From RHKX01 sp963784885 (lineage in GTDB: Bacteria > Actinomycetota > Thermoleophilia > Solirubrobacterales > 70-9): a DNA stretch of 64,000 bases. The stretch's first letter is position 1, and every line of letters starts with the position of its first letter. The position numbers and the translations under genes were made by a program. The DNA lies in assembly GCA_963784885.1 (NCBI GenBank), contig CAWATA010000001.1, positions 1 to 64,000 of the forward strand. The letters run 5' to 3'. The notes under the pieces were generated by a model. The model saw only the letters and a list, made by a program, of their open reading frames with translations. It searched no databases and was not told the DNA's origin. This document shows, piece after piece, positions 7,705 through 15,601 of the stretch.

Positions 7705-8874
7705 TTGCCCGAAGACCCGGAGCTCGCCGATGCGGCGCGGGCAATGCGCGACGCAGGGCACTGGGGATGGATCGTCGACGACCGCTGGCGGTCGGCCTGG
7801 GCCAGTGACGGCCTACGCCTGTCCTTCGGAGCTCTCGTCGAGTTCGCATCGTTCCCGATGGGCGCCTACGTCTTTGGACCCGAATGGCTCAAGGCGAGCG
7901 AGGGATGGCGGATGGGGGCGAACAGCATCGAGATCAATCGCTTCTTCTTCCGCGCCGCCGGCGGGCTGATGCTCGCCGATACCCCCGGCGGGCGGGACGA
8001 GCTGCGGGAGCTCATCGACCCGGCGCTGCGCGACATCGTCGACGAGCTCACCCCCGCCGAGGGCACGATGCTGTTCTTCGCCACCAAGGGTTTCGGGATC
8101 GACGCCACGGGGGACATCCCGGCGATCGCTTTCCGTATCCGCGACGCCGACGGCCGGCTCGCCGGCACGGCGCTAATCACAAAGCCCGCCGCCAACATGG
8201 CGATGCTCTCCGCGATGACCTTCACCGCCGACCTCGGCCACGTCGAGCGAATGGGCCGGGTTGCGAAGGCCGGCCGACGGCCGGCGGCGATCCTCTTCGC
8301 CGATCTGGAAGCCTCCTCGCCGCTCGCGCGGCGCCTTTCGACCGCCAGCTACTTCGCGCTCGGGCGCCGCCTGGTCCGCGCCGCCGACCAGTGCGTCATC
8401 GACGCCGGCGGCCTCGTCGGACGCCACGTCGGCGACGGCGTCGGCGCATTCTTCCTCGCGGAGACCGCCGGATCGGAGTCCGCTGCCGCACAGAGCTGCA
8501 TCGCTGCCGCACGCGCCCTGCGCGAAGCGGTCGACGAGGTCGCCACGCGCAGCGACCTCGAGCCCGAGGACGTTGTCCTGCGCTTCGGGCTGCATTGGGG
8601 AGCGAACCTCTACGTCGGCAACATCAGCACCGCCGGGCGCTCCGAGGTCAACGCGCTCGGCGACGGGGTCAACGAGGCGGCGCGCATCGAGGCCTGCGCA
8701 AGCGGCGGTCTCGCGCTCGCCTCCAAGGACCTCGTCGAACGCCTGGAGCCCGACTCCGCGGCCGCCCTCGGGCTGGATCCGGATCGCATCACCTATACCC
8801 CACTCGGCGACCTGGCGACCGCGACCGAGAAGGCTCGCCGGGACGCCCCGGCAATCGCCGTGTGCGAGATCTGA
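7705..8874 (+). CDS. Class III nucleotidyl cyclase with unknown N-terminal domain
   Basis: 389 residues from TTG 7705, with AGGAG 9 nt upstream. Residues 1-185 form a soluble domain I do not recognise. Residues about 190-385 are a class III adenylate/guanylate cyclase domain: first metal Asp in ILFADLEASS, second in GRHVGDGVGAFF, and the NALGDGVNEAARIE block carrying the purine-binding Asp and transition-state Asn and Arg. The Lys that normally precedes GDG is Arg here (GLVGRHVGDG), so substrate choice or activity may differ from a normal adenylate cyclase. No membrane segment is seen. The gene is flanked by REP-like elements. Confidence 0.85.
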   Translation: MPEDPELADAARAMRDAGHWGWIVDDRWRSAWASDGLRLSFGALVEFASFPMGAYVFGPEWLKASEGWRMGANSIEINRFFFRAAGGLMLADTPGGRDELRELIDPALRDIVDELTPAEGTMLFFATKGFGIDATGDIPAIAFRIRDADGRLAGTALITKPAANMAMLSAMTFTADLGHVERMGRVAKAGRRPAAILFADLEASSPLARRLSTASYFALGRRLVRAADQCVIDAGGLVGRHVGDGVGAFFLAETAGSESAAAQSCIAAARALREAVDEVATRSDLEPEDVVLRFGLHWGANLYVGNISTAGRSEVNALGDGVNEAARIEACASGGLALASKDLVERLEPDSAAALGLDPDRITYTPLGDLATATEKARRDAPAIAVCEI

Positions 8875-8947
8875 GCGGGGCGGTTCCGGCGCTTCTGCTT
8901 CTACACGTCGTGCCTGGGTCCGTGCGTCGCAGGTAATTCCGATCCCC

Positions 8948-8990
8948 GACCCGATTCGTTTCTCGCTACGACGCCCGGATCGTCGAGCGG
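8948..8990 (+). repeat. REP-like element, copy R4
   Basis: GACCCGATTCGTTTCTCGC and the following hairpin half lie here, the same length as R1 with one change (CGCCCGG for CGCACGG). Its end, 8967-8993, matches 9383-9409 at 26 of 27 positions. The tail pseudogene therefore lies between two direct repeats. Confidence 0.7.
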
Positions 8991-9051
8991 ATGGCGATCG
9001 CGACCTGATCGGCCAACCGTCCGGGCGGCCTCTCGGCTCGCGCATTTTCGT

Positions 9052-9408
9052 CTACCGCTTCAGCGTCACCAACAGTTTCGACTTCTTCGAATTGCCGGCG
9101 TCGTCTGAGAGGGTGGCAGCGATCTTCGCCTTGCCCTTGGACTTCTTCAGCGCCTTGGCGATCACCTTGTTGTCCTTGGACTTCTTCAGCTTCAGCTTCA
9201 GGGTCTCCGACTTGCCCTGCGCCACGGACTTCGAGGCCTTCTTGAGCTTGTAGGAGTTCTTCTCGACCGTGACCTTGCCCGAGGCGGTGACGTCGAGATC
9301 CTCCTTTGCCTTGACCTCGACCTTGACGACGATCTTCCCGTCCTTCTGCTTCTGGGTCTTGCTGGCGGTGGCCCTGCCGTCGTACGACGCACGGATCGTC
9401 GAGCGGAT
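9052..9408 (-). pseudogene. Headless copy of the Lys-rich C-terminal tail
   Basis: The minus frame reads YDGRATASKTQKQKDGK, then KEDLDVTASGKVTV, SYKLKKASKSVAQGKS and finally KSKLLVTLKR before a TAG at 9052-9054. It is very close to the tail of the lamin-tail protein. There is no ATG, GTG or TTG start in frame and no upstream domain. The reading frame begins inside REP element R5. It is an intact tail with nothing to be the tail of, ending only about 45 nt before the dehalogenase gene's own tail. Confidence 0.75.
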
Positions 9409-9409
9409 G
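9383..9409 (+). repeat. REP-like element, partial copy R5
   Basis: TACGACGCACGGATCGTCGA then GCGGATG repeats the end of R4 in the same orientation. It forms the far border of the tail pseudogene. Confidence 0.7.
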
Positions 9410-9452
9410 CCGGTGTGAGCGATGCTGTCAGGTCTGCGACGTCGGCGCCGGG

Positions 9453-10904
9453 TCAGTGCTTCAGCTCAACCGAGAGCTCGGTGGTCCTCTTGTTCCGGGT
9501 CTCGTCGGTGAGCCGGAGCTTGAGCTTCGCGGTCGCCGTCTTGCCCTGCTTCAGATGCTTGGCGATTTTCTTGGAGTCCCCCAACCTCTCCGGCACCAGC
9601 TTCAGACTCCCCTTCTCGCCGCCCGCGAAGCTCTTCTCTTTGGCCTCGAGCCCGTAGGTGTTCTTCGTGGCCCTGACCCTGCCCGCCGCCCTCACCTCGA
9701 GCTTCTCCTTCGCTTTGACCCTGACCTCGATGACGATCCTCTTGCCCCTCTGCTTCTGGGTCCTACGGGCGGTTGCGGTGCCGTCGACGTACCAGTGGAC
9801 GAGCTGCCGGGCGATCCGTTCCCCCTGGTCGTCCTGGAGGAAGTGACTGGCCTCGGGCAGGCGGGTGTGCGGCTGGCCTGCTGCCCCAGGGACGTTGTCG
9901 ATGAAGGTCTGCTGGGCAGCGCAGGAGCCGAGCTGCCCCGGGTCGTTGCTCGACCAGATGGTCAGGAAGGGCCTGCGGAAGGAAGTGAGTCCCGCCCAGG
10001 CCTTGGCGTTTGTGCCGGGAACCTCGTTGACCAGCGACGGGAACACCCGCGCTCCGGCCAAGTACGTCCGGCTGGGGAACGGCGCGTCGTAGGCGGCCTG
10101 CTGGCCCGCGGGGACGTCGAACCAGGTCAGCGCCTCGACCGTCTCCGAGGGCCGGAACGACCTCGCGGTCATTGCGTAGGCCATCCAGTAGGCGAAGTAG
10201 CCGGGCGCGGGAGCCACGATCTGGGTGCACCCGTCATAAAACGGAGGTTGCTGGGGCGGAATCACCGCGTAGGGGGCGGACAAGTCGGTGAGCTCGTCGG
10301 GATTCTCGACCGGCGGGAAGGGCTGGACGCCGGCGGGGATCACGGGCAGAGCGCCGTTTCCGACGGCGATCGTGGCGAAGCGGTCCGGCTCAAGCCCAGC
10401 GACACGGAGGCCGATGAGGCTGCCCCAGTCCTGCACGAAGAGGTTGATGTCGGTGAGCCCGAGCCTGTGGATGAACCGCTTGAGGCGGTCGGAGTGGCCG
10501 AGGTAGCTGTAGTCCCCGATGTCGATCGGCTTGTCGGAGCGACCCATGCCCAGGTGGTCCATGGCGATGACGCGGTAGCCGGCGTCGACGAGCACGGGGA
10601 TCATCTTGCGGTAGAGATACGACCACGACGGCTGCCCGTGCAGCAGGAGGACGACATCACCATCGGCGGGCCCCTCGTCAACGTAGGCCTGGCGCAGCCC
10701 GTCGATCGAGACGTACCGGGCCTTGTACGGCCAGTTGGGGATACCGTCAAAGCACGAGTTTGGAGTCCGCACGAAATCCACGCCGTCCGCCGTCGTCCGC
10801 ATCTCGGGCTTGGCGTCGCAGGGCCGTTCGGCGGCGGCCGAGTCGGCCTGCGCGAACAGCATCGCGACCGCGGCCAGCGTCGTGATCGTCGCCCTCACTC
10901 GCAT
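9453..10904 (-). CDS. Exported haloalkane dehalogenase-like alpha/beta hydrolase with Lys-rich tail
   Basis: 483 residues from ATG 10904, with GGAGAA directly upstream. Residues 1-25 are a signal peptide ending ADSAAA. Residues 55-370 match haloalkane dehalogenases: HGQPSW (89-94) for the oxyanion hole, nucleophile Asp159 followed by halide-binding Trp160 in VQDWGS, a likely acid Asp321 (SSNDPG) and base His354 in EASHFLQDDQGE. Family members hydrolyse carbon-halogen bonds to alcohols and are normally cytoplasmic. Residues 374-483 are the Lys-rich DGTATARRTQKQRG tail shared with the lamin-tail protein, probably for surface retention. A different hydrolase activity on the same fold is possible. 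Confidence 0.85.
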   Translation of the reverse strand: MRVRATITTLAAVAMLFAQADSAAAERPCDAKPEMRTTADGVDFVRTPNSCFDGIPNWPYKARYVSIDGLRQAYVDEGPADGDVVLLLHGQPSWSYLYRKMIPVLVDAGYRVIAMDHLGMGRSDKPIDIGDYSYLGHSDRLKRFIHRLGLTDINLFVQDWGSLIGLRVAGLEPDRFATIAVGNGALPVIPAGVQPFPPVENPDELTDLSAPYAVIPPQQPPFYDGCTQIVAPAPGYFAYWMAYAMTARSFRPSETVEALTWFDVPAGQQAAYDAPFPSRTYLAGARVFPSLVNEVPGTNAKAWAGLTSFRRPFLTIWSSNDPGQLGSCAAQQTFIDNVPGAAGQPHTRLPEASHFLQDDQGERIARQLVHWYVDGTATARRTQKQRGKRIVIEVRVKAKEKLEVRAAGRVRATKNTYGLEAKEKSFAGGEKGSLKLVPERLGDSKKIAKHLKQGKTATAKLKLRLTDETRNKRTTELSVELKH

Positions 10905-10925
10905 TTCTCCTTCAGATAGGCCAAG

Positions 10926-10955
10926 TTGACTCAAAGTTAGCGGTTCTGGCATAAT
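10926..10955 (+). promoter_or_regulatory. Sigma-A-type promoter giving a leaderless transcript
   Basis: TTGACT (10926-10931), 18-nt spacer, CATAAT (10950-10955). The ATG of the copper-protein gene is at 10962, only 6 nt beyond the -10 box, so the transcript should begin at or within a base of the start codon. No ribosome site is present, which agrees. Confidence 0.6.
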
Positions 10956-10961
10956 CGAGCA

Positions 10962-12680
10962 ATGCGCCGTCTCGTCCCCGCGCTTCTCGCGCCGGTCCTC
11001 TGTCTCCTGCTGCTCGCAACCTCGGCGGAGGCGAAGCTTCCTGTGATCAAGCCCGCCAGCTACCCGGGGATGACGACCTTCAACTGCCGAACCGACGCGA
11101 TCACGCTTCAGCCCGGGCAGAACCTGAACAAGTACACGCTGACCAAGGCGTGCCCGCATCCCGAGGTCGTCAAGGGCCCGCTGGACGAGAGCGTCTTCGC
11201 AGCCGGCTCCGACGCGAAGGGCTTTCTGACCCGCTTCCAGCCGAGCATGGTCGAGGTGAAGCCGAGCGGGCGGCTGGTGACGCCCGCCGTCTGGGACCTT
11301 CACCTGCACCACGTCGTCTGGCTTCCGCCCGGCGGCGGCCCGATGGCGGCGGGCGAGGAGAAGACGATCATCAGCCAGCGTCAGGGCTACGGCAGGGAGA
11401 TGGACGCGACGGCCAACTGGGGCCTGCTCCACATGCTCCACAACCTGACCGCTCAGCCGAACCGGCAGGTGTATTTGACCTGGCAGATCGACTGGGTCCC
11501 GCAGACCGAGCCCGCGCGCACCGACATTTCGCCGGTCCACGGCGCGTTCCTCAACGTCGCCAACGGCGGCGCCTACCCGATCTTCGACGCCGAGCGCGCT
11601 TTCGACGACGATGGGGACGGCAAGTTCACCTTCCCCGACGACGTCTCCTCCAACCCGGCCGACCCGAGCTACGAGGAGAGCGGCAAGATCAGCCCGCAGC
11701 GGTCCTGGACCGTTCCCTCCAACTACACGGACGGCGTCACCCTGCTGTCTGCCGGCGGCCACCTGCACCCCGGCGGCCGCTATGTCGACCTGAAGGTGGC
11801 GCGCGACGGGCCCGACGGGGGGACGGCGGCCGGCGACAACCCGGCCGAGGTCAAGCGGGTGTTCCGCTCCGACGCGCACTACTGGGAGCCCGCCGGGGCG
11901 GTGAGCTGGGACGTTGGTCTGACCGTCGCCAGGCGCGGCTGGAGGATCCATCTCGAGCCCGGCGACACGATCTCGATCAGCGCCACCTACAACGTGCGCA
12001 AAGCTTCGTGGTACGAGTCGATGGGAATCATGGGGGTCTACTGGACCCCGGACGACGACCCCAGGGCCCGCGACCCCTTCGAGGACCCGTCGGCGGTCCG
12101 GGCGATGCTCAAGAAGGGCGGAGCGCTGACCCACCGCCGGCTTCCCGAGAACATCGACACCGACGCGCGCAAGAACCTCAAGCTCCCCGACCCGCGCAAG
12201 CTGATCGCCGCGGGCCGTGCACCCGCCGGGGGAATCGACATCGACAGCTTCTTCGCCGAGGCCGGCGGCTTCTCGGCCGTGCCCGGCTTCCCCGCCAGCG
12301 AGATGCGCCCGCCGGTGATCCGGCCCGGCGGGACGGTGACCTTCAACAACCAGGACGCGTATTCCGGCCAGCCGCAGGACGAACAGGTCTGGCACACGAT
12401 CACCGCGTGCCGCGCCCCCTGCAACAAGGGCACAGGGATCGGCTATCCGCTCGCGAACGGCCCGGTCGAGTTCGACTCCGGCCAGCTAGGCTTCGCGACC
12501 GGCCTCAACAGCAACGTCACGACCGGCTCCGACAGCTACACGACCCCGCCCCTCGGCCGGCTGCCCCAGACGCGGAACGGCAAGCGGGTCAAGCGCGGCT
12601 CGACCTACACGTACTTCTGCCGTCTGCACCCGTTCATGCGGGGCTCGTTCCGCGTGCGCGGACCGCTCAACCGGGAGTAG
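10962..12680 (+). CDS. Secreted copper protein: Nod19/PHM-like domain plus cupredoxin
   Basis: 572 residues with a signal peptide (residues 1-24, ending SAEA). Residues 30-370 carry the His clusters DLHLHHVVW (His114, 116, 117) and GGHLHPGG (His267, 269) and a Met-rich MGIMGVYW, resembling the stress-up-regulated Nod19 family and copper type II monooxygenases of the PHM/DBH kind. Residues 450-568 are cupredoxin-like: RPGGTVTFNNQD, VWHTIT (His478), then YFCRLHPFMRG with Cys553, His556 and Met559, a complete type 1 copper set. Together they suggest an extracytoplasmic copper oxidoreductase with its own electron-transfer module. The family link is from memory of motifs. Confidence 0.75.
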   Translation: MRRLVPALLAPVLCLLLLATSAEAKLPVIKPASYPGMTTFNCRTDAITLQPGQNLNKYTLTKACPHPEVVKGPLDESVFAAGSDAKGFLTRFQPSMVEVKPSGRLVTPAVWDLHLHHVVWLPPGGGPMAAGEEKTIISQRQGYGREMDATANWGLLHMLHNLTAQPNRQVYLTWQIDWVPQTEPARTDISPVHGAFLNVANGGAYPIFDAERAFDDDGDGKFTFPDDVSSNPADPSYEESGKISPQRSWTVPSNYTDGVTLLSAGGHLHPGGRYVDLKVARDGPDGGTAAGDNPAEVKRVFRSDAHYWEPAGAVSWDVGLTVARRGWRIHLEPGDTISISATYNVRKASWYESMGIMGVYWTPDDDPRARDPFEDPSAVRAMLKKGGALTHRRLPENIDTDARKNLKLPDPRKLIAAGRAPAGGIDIDSFFAEAGGFSAVPGFPASEMRPPVIRPGGTVTFNNQDAYSGQPQDEQVWHTITACRAPCNKGTGIGYPLANGPVEFDSGQLGFATGLNSNVTTGSDSYTTPPLGRLPQTRNGKRVKRGSTYTYFCRLHPFMRGSFRVRGPLNRE

Positions 12681-12730
12681 ACCCAGCCTCCGCCTCCTAG
12701 GCGCCGCGGACGTCCGCCAACCCGCTTGAC

Positions 12731-12755
12731 AAGCGGTCGTAGCGAGAACCGATAC
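12731..12755 (+). repeat. REP-like element, left half only, copy R6
   Basis: These 25 nt are identical to 7515-7539, the left half of R3. They lie between the stop of the copper-protein gene and the end of the convergent SDR gene. Confidence 0.65.
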
Positions 12756-12838
12756 GGACGGACCGCTTCTTTCCCTGAGAGTTCGGGTTCGGCCAGCGCC
12801 TCAGCGTCCGCTTGACATCGTCGCGGCCACCGGGCCAG

Positions 12839-13960
12839 TCAGCACTCGAGCCTGATGGCAGCCGCATCGTTCTCGGCCAGCATCTCGGAAGCAAAGAGCG
12901 CGTTGGCGCCCATGGTCGCATACGGCTCGTCCGCCGATCCGACGGCAACGTTCACCGGCGGCTTCCGCGTGCTCAGCAGCTGCCAGTAGGCCTCGCCCGC
13001 CATCGCGGCGGGCAGGCCGCCAGCCCAGATCGCACGCATCGTCTCCACGTAGCTCGCGAGCGGCGAGCCCTCTGATGGCTTCACGGTGCGGATCAGGTTG
13101 TCGACGAAGCGGGTGTTGACCACGTAGGGGTTCACGGTCGCGACGCCAATGTTTGCGTGTGTCACCTCCGGCAGCGACCACCACGCGTTGGCGAAGGCCA
13201 GCAGCGCTCGCTTCATTGCCGTGTAGAAGTGCAAATAGGCGGTCGCGCCCGTCGCGACCAGATAGGCGTCAGCCGAGACCGTGAAGTACACGCGCGCATA
13301 CCCGCTGCGCGGCAGGAGGGGAAGCATCTTCTGGGTCAGGGTTATGTGCCCGGTGTAGTCGGTCCTGATCCCCAGGTCGAGTTTCGCGAAGTACCTGCTC
13401 TTACGCCCCTTCGGCGGGACCACGGGGCCGATGATCCCGCGCCCGGCGTTGTTGATCAGGATGTCGACCCGTCCCGAGGCACCCAGGCGTCGCTTCAGCT
13501 TTCGGAGGAAGGCGTCGATCGACTTCGTCTTCGCGAGGTTCAAGTCCAAGAGCGTGAACTGCGGCCGCGACCTGACGCTTGCGACATCGCGCGAGGTGCC
13601 GATCACCCGGACTCCCCTCGCCGCCAGCGCTTCGCCGGCGGCTCGACCGATGCCGGTCGACGCGCCGGTGATGACCGCGACCTTGTCTCGAAGATCAATC
13701 TCCGGTGCAAAGCTCGGCAACGGGTAGAACTGAGGATCGACGGTGACCCCGGTTGAGGCGACGGCCGTTTCAGCGAGCGATCCGCCTGCCAGGGCACTGG
13801 TGCCGATGTAGCCGGCACCCAGCGCGGCCTGCTGCAGGAAGAGTTGGCGACGGGTCAGCCCACGGTGCCCGGTCTCGGGCGCACCCGCACCTAGCCGTGT
13901 GCTTCCAACTCCTCCTCGAGGCCAATCGGATGCGGGCGCCGGTCGCCCTCGGATGGTCAT
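12839..13960 (-). CDS. Short-chain dehydrogenase with Tat-like signal
   Basis: 373 residues from ATG 13960. Residues 33-63 look like a twin-arginine signal: LTRRQLF (Arg37, Arg38), then hydrophobic LQQAALGAGYIGTSALAGGS. Residues 90-330 are a classical SDR: dinucleotide loop TGASTGIG (98-105), NNAG (170-173), catalytic Ser229, Tyr246 and Lys250 (YTAMK). SDRs are normally cytoplasmic NAD(P)-dependent oxidoreductases. Export of a folded enzyme with bound cofactor is what Tat would allow. The substrate is unknown. No strong ribosome site precedes the ATG. Confidence 0.8.
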   Translation of the reverse strand: MTIRGRPAPASDWPRGGVGSTRLGAGAPETGHRGLTRRQLFLQQAALGAGYIGTSALAGGSLAETAVASTGVTVDPQFYPLPSFAPEIDLRDKVAVITGASTGIGRAAGEALAARGVRVIGTSRDVASVRSRPQFTLLDLNLAKTKSIDAFLRKLKRRLGASGRVDILINNAGRGIIGPVVPPKGRKSRYFAKLDLGIRTDYTGHITLTQKMLPLLPRSGYARVYFTVSADAYLVATGATAYLHFYTAMKRALLAFANAWWSLPEVTHANIGVATVNPYVVNTRFVDNLIRTVKPSEGSPLASYVETMRAIWAGGLPAAMAGEAYWQLLSTRKPPVNVAVGSADEPYATMGANALFASEMLAENDAAAIRLEC

Positions 13961-14173
13961 CGACCCGTTGTAGCCCGCGATCCGCGACGGCGCATCGGTA
14001 GGGCCTTCCGATCGTGTTCAGCGGGCACTGCCCATGCGCATTGGTGGTATGCCGAGCTTGACACGAGCCAGGCGCTGCGCTTCGCGCTTTCAGGCCCGAA
14101 ACGGTCGGACGGACGTCGAGATGCACTTGCCGCAACGGCGGGGCAGCGGCGAGGTGTCAACGCGTCGCACCGT

Positions 14174-14434
14174 GGTCGCGCGTATGCCGATTCCAGCCCC
14201 GCGCAGATAGACAGGCCCCAGTCCGAGGCCCTCGAGGAGGCGCTGTCTCAGATCGGCGCCGAGCGGCAGGAGACCGAGGGCGAGGAGTTGATCAGCCAGC
14301 TCAGCCGGCTACCGGACCTCACGGAAGCCCTGCGAAGGGGTCGGCTCAAACCCGCACCACTGGGTCGGCAGGGGACCATCGCGCATTGCGTCGGCGGCAT
14401 CGGACGTCGCGCTGAACGAGAGAAGCCCGCTTGA
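14174..14434 (+). pseudogene. Coding-like remnant, possibly the C-terminus of a serine recombinase
   Basis: This frame reads QSEALEEALSQIGAERQETE and then GEELISQLSRLPDLTEALRR before decaying to a stop at 14432. The heptad-rich helix followed by 'LPDLTEAL' resembles the coiled-coil end of actinobacterial serine recombinases. There is no start codon, catalytic domain or zinc ribbon, so it is a fragment if anything. It sits directly beyond the 3' end of the initiator tRNA, a place often used for integration. The rest of 13961-14173 holds no visible gene. Confidence 0.4.
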
Positions 14435-14447
14435 AAAGCGGGCTTCT
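14421..14447 (-). terminator. Hairpin terminator after the initiator tRNA
   Basis: AGAAGCCCGC and GCGGGCTTCT form a perfect 10-bp stem around a 7-nt loop, a few bases beyond the tRNA 3' end on the minus strand. The T-tract that follows is poor. Confidence 0.7.
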
Positions 14448-14451
14448 TGAA

Positions 14452-14525
<74 letters not shown>

Positions 14526-14665
14526 GCGGTTTTCGACAAGATAGCAACGTCGGCCGTTCGCGCATAGCGAAAAGGAGAAGTGCTGACGCGAGCCTTGCTC
14601 CGAATCGTAAAGACGTAGCCAGGGCGCCCGCGGTCGCCGATCCGCGAAGGTCTACGATCGCTGCC

Positions 14666-15595
14666 TTGCGCGTCGCCGCCATCGACATGGGCACGAACTC
14701 GACCCGGCTCCTCGTGGCCGACGTCGTCGACGGAACCGTCGAGGTGGTCAGGCGGGAGTCACGGGTGACCGGGCTCGGGCGCGGGGTCGAGATCTCCGGA
14801 AGCCTCTCGACCGAGGCGATCGAGAGCGTCTTCGCCGCGGTCGGCGACTACCTGGTCATCGCCGCCGACCTCGGTTCCGTCGAGACGTTCGCCTTCGCGA
14901 CCAGCGCCGCACGCGACGCCTCCAACTCCGAGGTGTTCATCGCCGAGCTACGCGAACGCTTCGATCTGCAGGCCCGTGTACTCAGCGGCGACGAGGAGGC
15001 GGAGCTGACCTACCTCGGCGCCCGCGGGTCCTGCGCCGACTGCGAGACCGTGATCGTCGACATCGGCGGCGGCTCGACCGAGCTCGTCGTCGGCTCCGGA
15101 GGCGAGCCGACGTTCAACACCTCGCTCCAGCTCGGGGTGGTCCGCCACACCGAACGCCACCTCCACACCGACCCGCCGCAGACGAACGAGCTCGAGTCCC
15201 TGTCGGAGGACGTCAGCGGCGCCATCGACGCCGAGCTCGCCACCCACCCCGGGCTCAGCGCCGACCGCGGCGTCGCCGTCGCCGGCACGCCGGCGATCCT
15301 CGCGGCGATGGATCTCGGCCTCGAGCAGGTCGACCACGCCCGGATCGAGGGTCACGAGCTCGACCTCGAAACGATCCAGAAGCTGCTCTCACGGCTCTCG
15401 TCGCTGCCGCTGGCGGAACGGCGAACGCTGCGCGGGGTCGACCCCGACCGGGCACCCACGATCGTCGCCGGCGTGATCATCCTGATCAAGACGATGCGCG
15501 CCTTCGCGCTGCAGCGGATCAGCGTCTCCGAGCGCGACATCCTCTTCGGCGCCGCCCTGCGGGTCGCCGACCGGCACGCTTCAGCCACAGGCTGA
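14666..15595 (+). CDS. Ppx/GppA-family phosphatase
   Basis: 309 residues. TTG 14666 is chosen because longer forms would overlap the tRNA and because it places MRVAAIDMGTNSTRLL at the start. The ASKHA nucleotide-binding motifs are AIDMGTNS near residue 5 and VDIGGGSTELVV near residue 132, with the catalytic Glu expected in EEAELTYLGAR. Length fits the short form with only the two actin-like domains. These enzymes hydrolyse polyphosphate or pppGpp and link phosphate storage with stringent response. The gene is a single unit, convergent with pdxH. Confidence 0.9.
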   Translation: MRVAAIDMGTNSTRLLVADVVDGTVEVVRRESRVTGLGRGVEISGSLSTEAIESVFAAVGDYLVIAADLGSVETFAFATSAARDASNSEVFIAELRERFDLQARVLSGDEEAELTYLGARGSCADCETVIVDIGGGSTELVVGSGGEPTFNTSLQLGVVRHTERHLHTDPPQTNELESLSEDVSGAIDAELATHPGLSADRGVAVAGTPAILAAMDLGLEQVDHARIEGHELDLETIQKLLSRLSSLPLAERRTLRGVDPDRAPTIVAGVIILIKTMRAFALQRISVSERDILFGAALRVADRHASATG

Positions 15596-15601
15596 GACCG
15601 G

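Noticed and set aside
10905..12395. Long open minus-strand extension upstream of the dehalogenase
   Set aside because: It mirrors the copper-protein gene on the other strand, is Arg/Gly/His rich, and the dehalogenase has its own ATG, ribosome site and signal peptide at 10904.
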